Shown: positions 1 through 8,302 of the stretch, in pieces
How positions within the stretch are numbered: the first letter of the stretch is position 1
Layout: the number at the start of each line of letters is the position of its first letter
NCBI GenBank assembly: GCA_002428495.1
Contig: DIWR01000018.1
Span: 62,001-126,000, forward strand
Reading direction: 5' to 3'
Origin: Synergistaceae bacterium UBA6101
Lineage (GTDB): Bacteria > Synergistota > Synergistia > Synergistales > Synergistaceae
Length of the DNA stretch: 64,000 nt
Position numbers and translations under genes: made by a program
The notes under the pieces: generated by a model
Told to the model about the DNA's origin: nothing
What the model saw: the letters and a program-made list of their open reading frames with translations, nothing else
Database searches by the model: none

Positions 1-583
1 GGAACCAGTTGCCTGTGCCTCCGAAAACTGAAAAATCTTCAGGAGCGGCGGCGGCAAGGTATCCCAGTTTGGTCATGTTTCCCGAAGTGTCTTTTATCCC
101 CTTGATATTCGGATGTCGAGAAGCCGATATTATAGTTTCTGTCTCCATGTCGACCCCGGTATTTGCCGGCATGTTATAAATGAATATCGGAACCGGGGAA
201 TTATCGGCAACTTCAATAAAGTAATTTAATATCGCTGTCTGATTCCCTTTGAAGTAGTGCGGGGGCAGCAACAGAAGTGATCCGGCGCCGGCAGATGCGA
301 GCGACTTTGCGCAGGAAATAGTTTCACGAGTCGAGGGGAAGTGTGCTCCGGCCATAAGCATGAGCTTGCCTTCAGCTTCTTCCGCGGCAATCTCAGTTAA
401 TGCAACACGTTCCTCCTGTGTCACAAAAGGCATTTCTCCGTTCGATCCGCATATTACTATCCCGTCAAGAGCGGACTCTTTCCATATCCTTAAATTGATC
501 CTCCATGCTTCTATGTCAAGCGATCCGTCCGATGCGAAGGGCGTCGGGACGGGTGCGAAAATGCCTGTTATTTTCACTTGCAT
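1..583 (-). CDS. DapA/N-acetylneuraminate lyase family protein (partial)
   Basis: The first 194 codons of a class I aldolase of the dihydrodipicolinate synthase/NAL superfamily, running off the left edge. Seen in the translation: an N-terminal G-I-F-A-P-V-P-T-P-F block, a GSNGE loop at residues 46-50 (canonical GTTGE), Y136 in YNMPANTG (catalytic tyrosine), and K164 in KGIKDTSG (Schiff-base lysine). The start is ATG at 583 behind a GGGGGC ribosome site. The family adds pyruvate to an aldehyde or cleaves the reverse product. GSNGE instead of GTTGE and the lack of lysine-pathway neighbours leave the substrate open (lysine synthesis, or a hydroxyproline, sugar-acid or sialic-acid type lyase). 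It diverges from queD. Confidence 0.85.
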   Translation of the reverse strand, partial: MQVKITGIFAPVPTPFASDGSLDIEAWRINLRIWKESALDGIVICGSNGEMPFVTQEERVALTEIAAEEAEGKLMLMAGAHFPSTRETISCAKSLASAGAGSLLLLPPHYFKGNQTAILNYFIEVADNSPVPIFIYNMPANTGVDMETETIISASRHPNIKGIKDTSGNMTKLGYLAAAAPEDFSVFGGTGNWF

Positions 584-675
584 TGCCCCCTTTTTGTTTG
601 GTAGAGTATATCATCTATTGAAGCAGTGGTACAATCTATCAGAAGGTTTCTGATGATTTGTGAGGTGTATTTCAG

Positions 676-1038
676 ATGTTTCTTTGCAGGGAATTCAAAT
701 TTGACGCTGCCCATAATCTTGTAAACTATCACGGAAAATGTGAGAACCTCCACGGCCATACATACAGGCTTGCGGTCGTGTTAAAAGGGCAGCCTGACGA
801 TGAAGGCATGGTATTTGATTTTGTGGAGCTCAAAAAACATGTCACAGAGCTTGTCTTAACGAAGCTGGACCATGCTTATATCAATGACATCCTGCCACAG
901 CCGACAGCAGAGTATATTGCCATGTGGATATTTAAAACACTGGACAAGCCGTTAAAACGCGATAACTGTGAGCTATACGAGGTCAGGGTCTGGGAAACAG
1001 AGAATTCTTCTGTGATTTGCCGCAGGGAGGATGTCTAG
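676..1038 (+). CDS. queD: 6-carboxytetrahydropterin synthase (QueD/PTPS family)
   Basis: 120 aa, usual size for QueD. The family converts dihydroneopterin triphosphate to 6-carboxytetrahydropterin, an early step to preQ0 and queuosine. Visible active site: zinc ligands H13 (FDAAHN), H26 and H28 (LHGHTY), the catalytic C22 in GKCENLHGH, and D65-H66 in KLDHAYIND. It lies 2 nt upstream of folE2, whose product supplies the substrate, so the two form a GTP-to-pterin module. queH, a late queuosine gene, is in the window at 25959. Pterin synthesis is an alternative role, but the C-x-x-x-H-G-H arrangement fits QueD. Confidence 0.9.
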   Translation: MFLCREFKFDAAHNLVNYHGKCENLHGHTYRLAVVLKGQPDDEGMVFDFVELKKHVTELVLTKLDHAYINDILPQPTAEYIAMWIFKTLDKPLKRDNCELYEVRVWETENSSVICRREDV

Positions 1039-1040
1039 AG

Positions 1041-1814
1041 GTGCGTGATGTTCAGGGAGAGCATGACAAAAGGAATATTGCGATAGACAAAGTTGGCATA
1101 AGTGGTCTCTCATGGCCGATACAGGTCCTTGACCGTACAAACGGTATCCAGGATACTGTTGCAAATGTGAGCCTTTCTGTCTTCCTGCCACGCGATTACA
1201 GGGGAACGCATATGAGCAGGTTTATTGAAGTTCTGGGAGAACAGGAAGATCAGGTGACTTTCCACAATATGGAGAATCTTCTTAAAATGCTCCAGAAGAG
1301 GCTTGATGCGGATGAAGCCCATGCTGATTTTGAATTCCCATATTTTATTACAAAAAAAGCTCCTGTCAGCGGAGCACTCGGACGAATGAGATATGATGTC
1401 CGTTTTTTCGCGGAACTTAAGGATAGTAAGTTCGACCTGATAACTGAACTTACAGCTCCTATCCAGACATTGTGTCCATGTTCAAAAGAAATTTCAGACA
1501 GAGGAGCGCACAACCAAAGAGCACATGCAAAGATCTCAGTAAGAATGAAGACTTTTGTCTGGATCGAGGAACTTGCCGAGGCGGCAGATCAATGTGCTTC
1601 TGCTCCCGTCTACAGCATACTTAAACGTGAGGATGAGAAGGCTGTAACAGAAAAAGCCTATGCCAATCCCCGTTTTGTGGAGGATTCGGTACGTGAACTG
1701 TCAATTGCGATGGAAAAGGATCACAGGATAACGTGGTACCGCGTTTCTGTGACAAGCCACGAAAGCATACATAATCATGATGCTTTCGCCAGTGTAGAGA
1801 GGAGCAAAAATTAG
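1041..1814 (+). CDS. folE2: GTP cyclohydrolase FolE2 (type IB)
   Basis: 257 aa from GTG 1041. An upstream in-frame TTG at 1017 would lie inside queD and extend past the usual N-terminus, while the GTG gives the family-like opening RDVQ...IDKVGI and follows GGGAGG at 1025-1030. The enzyme turns GTP into 7,8-dihydroneopterin triphosphate for folate and queuosine. Family signatures: GTHMSRF near residue 55 and the metal-site segment LCPCSKEISDRGAHNQR at residues 144-160. FolE2 can use metals other than zinc, so it often serves under zinc limitation. I see no zinc-regulator site here. It abuts the next gene through a TAGTG overlap. Confidence 0.9.
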   Translation: MRDVQGEHDKRNIAIDKVGISGLSWPIQVLDRTNGIQDTVANVSLSVFLPRDYRGTHMSRFIEVLGEQEDQVTFHNMENLLKMLQKRLDADEAHADFEFPYFITKKAPVSGALGRMRYDVRFFAELKDSKFDLITELTAPIQTLCPCSKEISDRGAHNQRAHAKISVRMKTFVWIEELAEAADQCASAPVYSILKREDEKAVTEKAYANPRFVEDSVRELSIAMEKDHRITWYRVSVTSHESIHNHDAFASVERSKN

Positions 1815-3013
1815 TGCCTTCAGAAAAAAGACTTGCAAGAAGGGCTGTCCTTGACGAATCGGGTCTTGAGAGGGTCAGGATGATGCACCCGTGGATATTC
1901 AGAGGCAATCTCAGGCAGGTCCCCCAGTGCACCCAGGGAGATCTGATAGCTTTTACTGACAGGGCAGGTTCGATCAAAGGGTGGGGCCTATGGAGCGAAA
2001 GCGCCCTTTCTATACGTGTCCTGACTTACGGAACCAAAGAACCTGACCAGATGGGGCTTTTGAGGGAAAGGCTGACTTCAGCTCTGAACTGGCGCAAGAC
2101 ATGGTATCAGGGAGAAGAAGCTTTCAGGTGGGTACATGGGGAAGCCGACGGACTGCCGGGGATAGTCGCTGATCTCTACGGTGATGTTTTATCCCTTCAG
2201 GTATCATCTGCAGGATGGTACAGGCACATCGACAAGGTCGCGGATGTTTTCAGGAAGGTCCGCAAACTATCTGCGATAGTGCTTCGCAACGAGACCAAAC
2301 ATCTCGAAAAAGAGGGAATACCTAAAGAGGTAAGGGCTCTCCTTGGAGAGATACCTAAGGAACCGCTCAAGATAAAAATGGGCTCCATTTATGAACTCGT
2401 AGACATTGAAAATGGACAAAAAACAGGGGCATATCTGGATGTTAAAAGTATTCCCGATATGATATCCCCTCTTTTCAAAGGAGCCAGGGTGCTGGACTGT
2501 TTCAGCTATCAGGGGCATTTCGGGCTTCACGCCCTTGCCGCCGGAGCTTCTGAGGTCGTGGCTGTAGAACAGTCACAATCTGCAATAGAGATCGCAAGGA
2601 AAAATCTGGAGATAAATGACCTTCCTAAAAAAATGGAATGGATATGCGGCAATGCATTCGACATCATGAGGAAGATGGACAGTGACAGGGAGAGATTCGA
2701 TGTAGTAATAATGGACCCGCCGCCCTTCTCGCCGGCCAAAGGTCAGATTGATTCGGCGCGTCGCGGTTATAAGGAACTTGCGATCAGGGGGCTTAATCGG
2801 ATCAAAGATGGCGGATATCTTGTTTTCCTTTCATGCAGCCATGCTTTTACAAGAGAAATGCTTCTTTCCGTACTCAACGAAGCCTCGATCGATGCGGGGG
2901 TCTCGTGCCGTATTGCGTTGGAAATACATCAACCTTTTGATCATCCGGCTCTTTCCGCAGTACCTGAAACAGACTATCTCAAAGGTTTCGTTATGGGGGT
3001 CCAGGCTCAATGA
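1814..3013 (+). CDS. RlmI-like 23S rRNA cytosine methyltransferase (class I SAM)
   Basis: 399 aa, starting at GTG 1814, which shares a base with the folE2 stop. The N-terminal region (about 1-75) has the PUA-type RNA-binding layout of the RlmI/YccW family. The C-terminal two thirds is a Rossmann methyltransferase: motif I VLDCFSYQGHFG, acidic motif II VVAVEQS, motif IV DPPPFSPAKG, and a late SCSHAF segment. In the family these enzymes methylate C5 of a cytosine in 23S rRNA. The exact position cannot be told from sequence alone. It overlaps the next gene by ATGA. Confidence 0.8.
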   Translation: MPSEKRLARRAVLDESGLERVRMMHPWIFRGNLRQVPQCTQGDLIAFTDRAGSIKGWGLWSESALSIRVLTYGTKEPDQMGLLRERLTSALNWRKTWYQGEEAFRWVHGEADGLPGIVADLYGDVLSLQVSSAGWYRHIDKVADVFRKVRKLSAIVLRNETKHLEKEGIPKEVRALLGEIPKEPLKIKMGSIYELVDIENGQKTGAYLDVKSIPDMISPLFKGARVLDCFSYQGHFGLHALAAGASEVVAVEQSQSAIEIARKNLEINDLPKKMEWICGNAFDIMRKMDSDRERFDVVIMDPPPFSPAKGQIDSARRGYKELAIRGLNRIKDGGYLVFLSCSHAFTREMLLSVLNEASIDAGVSCRIALEIHQPFDHPALSAVPETDYLKGFVMGVQAQ

Positions 3014-3654
3014 TATGCACAAAAAAGATCAAAGCTGTACTGTTTGATTTTGACATGACACTTGTCGACAGCAGCTATGCAATACACCACTGTACCAATT
3101 TACTTGCCGGTCATCTTGGGTTTGATCAGATCTCAAGAGAAAAAGTCCTTTCGGCTATAGGGCTGACTATAGAGGACAGCTGGAGGATGTTCTGGGGAGA
3201 TTTTCGCCAGGAGTGGGTGGATTTCTACAGGGCAAACTACAGGGAAGAAGAGCAGGCCAGGCTGAAGTTTTTCCCAAACACACTGAGCACTCTTGAAAAA
3301 CTGCGTGGGATGGGGATCAAGGTCGGAGTAGTATCGAACCGCCGTTTTGCAAAAAGACCTGTTGAGTTTATGGGACTCACTCCAATGCTTGATGTGGTTG
3401 TCGGTCTGGAAGATGTTGAACGGGCTAAACCAGAACCTGACTCTCTACTAAAGGGTTTTGAAATTCTGGGAGTATTGCCGTCAGAAGGACTTTATGCGGG
3501 AGATACGGACATAGACATGATGACAACAGTGACTGCCGGCTGCAGGGGAATAGGAATGACTACGGGTAATTTCGACAAGAGAGCTTTGAGTGAAGCCGGG
3601 GCATGGGAGGTCAAGGACGACCTCGGAGAGATTCCATTGCTTTTTGCTGAGTGA
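3010..3654 (+). CDS. HAD superfamily phosphatase (phosphoglycolate phosphatase-like)
   Basis: 214 aa with complete HAD motifs: DFDMTLVD with nucleophile D13 and D15, VVSNRR (motif II), the KPEPD lysine (motif III), and GDTDIDMM (motif IV). A helical cap lies between motifs I and II, as in the Gph/PGMB subfamily. The family removes phosphate from small metabolites. The substrate is not predictable. Translation is probably coupled to the methyltransferase upstream (ATGA overlap). Confidence 0.8.
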   Translation: MICTKKIKAVLFDFDMTLVDSSYAIHHCTNLLAGHLGFDQISREKVLSAIGLTIEDSWRMFWGDFRQEWVDFYRANYREEEQARLKFFPNTLSTLEKLRGMGIKVGVVSNRRFAKRPVEFMGLTPMLDVVVGLEDVERAKPEPDSLLKGFEILGVLPSEGLYAGDTDIDMMTTVTAGCRGIGMTTGNFDKRALSEAGAWEVKDDLGEIPLLFAE

Positions 3655-3669
3655 CAGAAGGTATAATTG

Positions 3670-4611
3670 ATGGTAAGACGTTTTGAGCCCGATGAACCAA
3701 GAAGATTCAATCCAATGTACTGGCTCATGGTATTTCTTGTAATTATCATATGGATCTGGGCTTTTAAACTCTATTTTGACAGGTACGAGTATCTACATCC
3801 GGAGATCACATGGGCTATACCCGGGATAGATGTAGAACTGGTGGAGATCAGCGGAGTTTTGCTATGGAAAGAAGTTCCCCTTCCGGCTTCTGCTGAGGGT
3901 ATAGTAACATATCCTCAGGGCACCGGGCCGGTACGTGTTTCAAGAGGTTCTGTCGTTGCGAAGATCACCTCAGGAAACAGAGCCTATGAGGTCAAGGCAT
4001 ATCAGCAGGGATATTTCGTCGCAGCGCTTGACGGGAAGGAACAGACCTGGCGTTACTCCGAGATTTGGCCTGGATTTCAGACGTTGCCTGAACCGGGGGC
4101 ATTGAATCGTTTAAAAAATGGTTTGCTTGTAGGAAAAGGCCAGCCGGTCGGAAAGCTTATTGAGCAGCCGCAGGAGCTGAGGTTTATTGGCTACTCAAGG
4201 ATATTAGGGAATATGGCTGAACAAATTAAGAATAAAAAGCTGCTAGTAAAAATGGACGGGGTAGACACAGTTTCCGCAGCAGACATAAGGGTAAGTACGA
4301 AGGCAGACAATAAAATAAAATTATATCTTACGCTGCCCTGGTTCCAGCCAGAATCTGTCCTTTCAAGAAAATATACGTTGACAATAGAAGCAGGAAGGAC
4401 TGAGGGCGCTCTGGTGCCGCAAACCTCGATCATCGAACTTGATGGAAGATCAGGAGTATACATGGTAAGGGGTTCGAGAGTTGTTTTTGTTCCTGTTAGG
4501 GGCAAAAGAGTCGAAAACAAAATGTTTATCATTACTGAAGGGGTCTCAGTAGGAGATGCCATAGTAGAAGACGCCTCTACTGCCCGTGAGGGGAGGATAC
4601 AGCTTTGGTAG
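3670..4611 (+). CDS. Membrane-anchored HlyD-like (periplasmic adaptor-like) protein
   Basis: 313 aa. One N-terminal transmembrane helix (about residues 16-36, YWLMVFLVIIIWIWAF) leaves most of the protein outside the membrane. Beyond it are beta-rich segments with a barrel-sandwich look: ASAEGIV, RGSVVAKI, then GVSVGDAIV and EGRIQ near the end, as in HlyD/biotinyl-lipoyl-like adaptors. No ABC or RND partner is adjacent. It sits directly before yggS and divIVA, so a role in envelope growth or division is possible but is inference. ATG 3670 was chosen over TTG 3667 because AGAAGG at 3656-3661 is well spaced. Confidence 0.55.
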   Translation: MVRRFEPDEPRRFNPMYWLMVFLVIIIWIWAFKLYFDRYEYLHPEITWAIPGIDVELVEISGVLLWKEVPLPASAEGIVTYPQGTGPVRVSRGSVVAKITSGNRAYEVKAYQQGYFVAALDGKEQTWRYSEIWPGFQTLPEPGALNRLKNGLLVGKGQPVGKLIEQPQELRFIGYSRILGNMAEQIKNKKLLVKMDGVDTVSAADIRVSTKADNKIKLYLTLPWFQPESVLSRKYTLTIEAGRTEGALVPQTSIIELDGRSGVYMVRGSRVVFVPVRGKRVENKMFIITEGVSVGDAIVEDASTAREGRIQLW

Positions 4612-5312
4612 ATTTCATAGATCAGAACATAATTGACATCCGTGAAAAGATAAGGTCCGCGGCAAAGCGGAGCGGTCTTGATCCGGCGGAGATAAAGCTG
4701 ATGGGGGTCTCAAAAACCCAACCTATAGAATATATGTTGTCTGCTGCAGCTAAGCTTGACATGCTTGGAGAAAACAGGGTCCAGGAGGCAGCAGACAAAA
4801 GACTTAAATGGCCCTCAGAAGATAAGACGCCATGGCACCTTATTGGTCACCTCCAGAGGAATAAGGCAAGAAAAGCGCTTGAGGTCTTTGATCTGATAGA
4901 AACTGTCGATTCACTTGATCTTGCACGTATGCTGGACAGGATACTGGCTGAAACTGATGATCATGGTTTTCCAATTTATATTGAGATAAACATGTCCGGT
5001 GAGCTGACAAAAAGCGGAGCAGTTCCTCAGGAAGCTGCCAGTCTCCTTGAAAGAGTGATGCGTTATTGTCCCCGTTTATCTGTAGAAGGATTGATGACGA
5101 TAGGACCCAACACGGATGATAGTGGAGAAATAAGAAAAGCTTTTGAAGGGCTCCGCCTCTTAAGAGATAACTTAAGGTCATTTTCAGGGCTTCCCCTCCG
5201 TGACCTATCAATGGGAATGAGCAGCGATTATGAAATTGCGATCGAAGAAGGAAGTACGATTGTCAGGATTGGGACAGGGATATTCGGTTCAAGACCAAAA
5301 ATACAGAGTTAA
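4605..5312 (+). CDS. yggS: YggS/PROSC family pyridoxal phosphate-binding protein
   Basis: 235 aa alanine-racemase-fold protein. The PLP lysine lies in LMGVSKTQP (about residue 37), and GENRVQEA, WHLIGHLQRNKAR and LSMGMSSDYEIAIEEG are hallmark YggS segments. The family lacks racemase activity and buffers PLP, affecting vitamin B6 and amino acid homeostasis. The start is TTG 4605, overlapping the stop of the upstream gene, with GGGGAGG about 8 nt before it. In many Gram-positive bacteria yggS sits next to division genes, and the same is seen here with divIVA downstream. Confidence 0.9.
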   Translation: MVDFIDQNIIDIREKIRSAAKRSGLDPAEIKLMGVSKTQPIEYMLSAAAKLDMLGENRVQEAADKRLKWPSEDKTPWHLIGHLQRNKARKALEVFDLIETVDSLDLARMLDRILAETDDHGFPIYIEINMSGELTKSGAVPQEAASLLERVMRYCPRLSVEGLMTIGPNTDDSGEIRKAFEGLRLLRDNLRSFSGLPLRDLSMGMSSDYEIAIEEGSTIVRIGTGIFGSRPKIQS

Positions 5313-5425
5313 AATTGTTTAGTTACCAATTTATACCTTAGATAAATGTATAATTATTATATATATACTGAATGAACAGAATTGGTGTTTTTTTATGTAA
5401 AAGCGAAAAAGGACGGTGGGTTTTT

Positions 5426-6058
5426 ATGGTCGAGCTTTTAACATCTCTTGATGTTGTCAACCAGTCTTTCAAAAAAAGCATGAGAGGCTACGATTCAGCT
5501 GAGGTAGATGAATTCCTTGACAATGTGGCGGAGACACTTCAGACATATGCACAAAGGACAAAGGATCTGGAGCGTGATGTGGCTGTAAAAGAGGAAAGCC
5601 TTGCGGAATATGAAAAAATGAAGGATATACTTCATGAAGCACTCCTTATGGCACAGAAAAGCGCTGATGAAAAAATCAAAAGCGCGCAGGAGCAGGCGTC
5701 AAAAATAATTTTTGAGGCAAGAGAAAAAGCTGACATGATATGCAAAGATGCTGCGCAAGAGGCCGAGCGCCTGCGCGATGGAGTATACCAGATAAGAAAT
5801 GTAAGAAATTTATACGAACAGGAGTTTAGGGGCCTGCTTGCAAAGTTTGACAACATGCTCAACCAGAGCATCAACTCTTCCACACTTACAGCAGCGGTAA
5901 ATTCGATACTTGAAGAGATCCCAGTGACAGATGATCCAATAGAAATGGGAACAGCAGCTTCTGTTGACAAGGGAGATCTGGAAGCTGCTTATGCAATGCT
6001 TGGAGTTGATCCAAAGGAAATAATGGAGAAGGATCCGGGCAGAGAGGGACATAACTGA
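5426..6058 (+). CDS. divIVA: DivIVA-family cell-pole/division protein
   Basis: 210 aa. The N-terminal lipid-binding segment reads LTSLDVVNQSFKKSMRGYD followed by EVDEFLD, the classic DivIVA opening. It is followed by a long coiled coil (about residues 30-150) and an acidic tail. The start at ATG 5426 was preferred over an upstream in-frame ATG at 5372 because the family begins right at this motif. DivIVA binds curved inner membrane and recruits growth or division factors. It is typical of Firmicutes and Actinobacteria, yet this window also encodes lipid A synthesis, which fits Synergistota. Confidence 0.88.
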   Translation: MVELLTSLDVVNQSFKKSMRGYDSAEVDEFLDNVAETLQTYAQRTKDLERDVAVKEESLAEYEKMKDILHEALLMAQKSADEKIKSAQEQASKIIFEAREKADMICKDAAQEAERLRDGVYQIRNVRNLYEQEFRGLLAKFDNMLNQSINSSTLTAAVNSILEEIPVTDDPIEMGTAASVDKGDLEAAYAMLGVDPKEIMEKDPGREGHN

Positions 6059-6065
6059 ATCATCC

Positions 6066-8132
6066 GTGACCGTAGATATCTATGAGCCGGTAATAAATAT
6101 TAAAGGGATCGGTCCTGGAAGGGCCGGGCTTTTGAAAAACCTGGGCATTTGTACTGCAAATGATGCTTTATGGTTTTTCCCCCGAAGATATGCAGACAGA
6201 AGAGAAATATGTAAAATTTCTGCACTGAAGGAAGGCCTAAGCTCTGTAGTGGTCGCAAGGATAACGAGCGTCAACTGTAAAAGAAGTTTCAGGACGGGCA
6301 CTCACATTTGTCTGTGCGAAGCAGAAGACGGGACAGGAACTGTCTCAGTAGTTTGGTTCAACAGAAAAGGCCTTGATAATATTTTAAAGCAGGGGATGTC
6401 CATAGCGATTTTCGGACTCCCTTCTTTTTGTAATGGCAAAATAGAATTTTCAAATCCCGATTTTGAAGTAGTAAAAGACAAATCAGATGTCGAAAGTTTT
6501 ACAGGAATAGTACCTGTCTATCCTTCAACAGCGGGTTTATCCGTAAGGTGGTTCAGAAAGTTTATGTGTAAAGTATTGGAAGATCATCTTCCTCTTGTTC
6601 AGGAATATCTTCCTCAGAGGATCATGGAAAAGAGGGGCTTGCAAAGTATTAGAGAGGCACTCCGGGGTATGCACAGACCTGATTCAGAAGAACGATGGAA
6701 AGACTCCCGCAAGAGACTTGCCTATGAGGAATTTCTTTTTCTCCAGACAGTTCTGGTTTTGAGAAAAGAAAGACTTAAGATATCTCATGAAGCAGCAAAA
6801 ATCACTTCGGATGGATATTACTACTCAAGATTCATGGACTCTCTGCCCTTTGAACTTACAGCTTCTCAAAAAAATGTTTTTGTCCAGATATTTAAAGATA
6901 CAAGAAATGGCCATCCTATGTCGCGGCTGTTACAGGGAGATGTTGGTTCAGGAAAGACTGTAATAGCCCTGGGCCTTGCTGCTGCGGGCGCTGATGCCGG
7001 AATACAGACGGCGATCATGGCGCCGACAGAGGTACTTGCAGAACAGCTTTACTCACAGACTCAAAAATTCCTTTCTCCTTCCGGAATATCGTGCGCACTG
7101 CTTAAGGGAGGGCAAACCAGGTCAGAAAGGATCCTATTGATCGGATCGATAAGGGACGGCCGGACTAAAGTCGTCGTAGGGACTCACGCGATGATACAGG
7201 ATGGTGTTGAGTTCTTAAATTTGGGAACGGTGATTATAGATGAACAGCAGCGCTTTGGGGTAATGCAGAGAGGAGAAATGCTCAGCAGGGGAAAAACCGC
7301 TCATCTTCTGATGATGTCAGCGACCCCTATACCCAGAACGGTATCTGTATGTCTGTTTGGTGATATGGATATTTCGCTGATCCGAGAAAGACCGGCAGGA
7401 AGAAAGAAGACTGAGACCAGACTGATCGATTTCACAAAGATCAGGGATCTGATGCAATTTATCATAAATGAGTCTGCTGCGGGAGGCAGGACATACTGGA
7501 TCTGCCCCAGAGTGGAAGACGACGCAGAAAATGAACTGGTATCAGTTGAAAAAAGGTACGCTTTCCTGAAAAAACACCTGGGGCCACTCGGGATAGGTTT
7601 TATTCACGGTAAAATGGCAGATAATTTAAAAAATACCGAGCTAGAAAAGTTTAGGGATGGAACTACAAAGGTACTAGTCGGAACGACAGTCCTTGAAGTA
7701 GGCGTGGATGTCCCTGAAGCCTCAGTGGTAGTTATAGAATCTCCTGATATGTACGGCCTTTCCCAACTCCATCAGCTCAGAGGGAGAGTGGGCAGGGGAA
7801 GCAGACGTGGAGTTTGCCTGCTGCTTGTAAATATGATCAGTGACGAAGTTGCTGAAAGGCTTAAGATAATGCTGAAGACAGATGACGGTTTTAAAATTGC
7901 GGAGGCTGATTTTCTTCTGAGGGGTCCGGGAAAGATAACCGGTTTGAAACAGCATGGAGCTGCCGGATTCAAAGTTGCGGATGTTTTAAGGGACAGCGAA
8001 TTACTGAAATATGCTAAGGAAGATGCAGAATGGCTGATCTCTGATACCCCGGCTCTTTTAAATGATCCAGGATTTGCGGAAAAACTTGAAATTTTCCGTA
8101 AGAATGGCATGGACGCATCATTCAAGGCATAA
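6066..8132 (+). CDS. recG: ATP-dependent DNA helicase RecG
   Basis: 688 aa, full length for RecG. Order: a helix-hairpin-like start (IKGIGPGRAGLL), a wedge/OB domain, then two RecA-like domains. Walker A GDVGSGKT at about 294-301, DEQQRFG at about 392, SATPIPRT, and QLRGRVGRG (motif VI) are intact. RecG regresses stalled forks and branch-migrates Holliday junctions. The start is GTG 6066, 7 nt after divIVA, with no strong ribosome site, suggesting translational coupling. Confidence 0.95.
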   Translation: MTVDIYEPVINIKGIGPGRAGLLKNLGICTANDALWFFPRRYADRREICKISALKEGLSSVVVARITSVNCKRSFRTGTHICLCEAEDGTGTVSVVWFNRKGLDNILKQGMSIAIFGLPSFCNGKIEFSNPDFEVVKDKSDVESFTGIVPVYPSTAGLSVRWFRKFMCKVLEDHLPLVQEYLPQRIMEKRGLQSIREALRGMHRPDSEERWKDSRKRLAYEEFLFLQTVLVLRKERLKISHEAAKITSDGYYYSRFMDSLPFELTASQKNVFVQIFKDTRNGHPMSRLLQGDVGSGKTVIALGLAAAGADAGIQTAIMAPTEVLAEQLYSQTQKFLSPSGISCALLKGGQTRSERILLIGSIRDGRTKVVVGTHAMIQDGVEFLNLGTVIIDEQQRFGVMQRGEMLSRGKTAHLLMMSATPIPRTVSVCLFGDMDISLIRERPAGRKKTETRLIDFTKIRDLMQFIINESAAGGRTYWICPRVEDDAENELVSVEKRYAFLKKHLGPLGIGFIHGKMADNLKNTELEKFRDGTTKVLVGTTVLEVGVDVPEASVVVIESPDMYGLSQLHQLRGRVGRGSRRGVCLLLVNMISDEVAERLKIMLKTDDGFKIAEADFLLRGPGKITGLKQHGAAGFKVADVLRDSELLKYAKEDAEWLISDTPALLNDPGFAEKLEIFRKNGMDASFKA

Positions 8133-8152
8133 TATATACATATAACTACCAC

Positions 8153-8181
8153 TTGTGAAGTTAGGTTTTATTCTGTACAAT
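8153..8181 (+). promoter_or_regulatory. Candidate sigma-70-type promoter for rny
   Basis: TTGTGA at 8153-8158 and TACAAT at 8176-8181 with a 17-nt spacer, in the 170-bp gap between recG and rny. The -10 matches consensus at 5/6 and the -35 at 4/6. Predicted by eye only. Confidence 0.4.
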
Positions 8182-8302
8182 ACATCCCATCGGCGTGAAA
8201 CATGAAGTAATATGCAATATATTCAAATTGTAAATAGAATGATCAAGATTTGCATGTATGTGACCAACCGAACCATGACAATTGAAACTGAGGTGATAGA
8301 TA

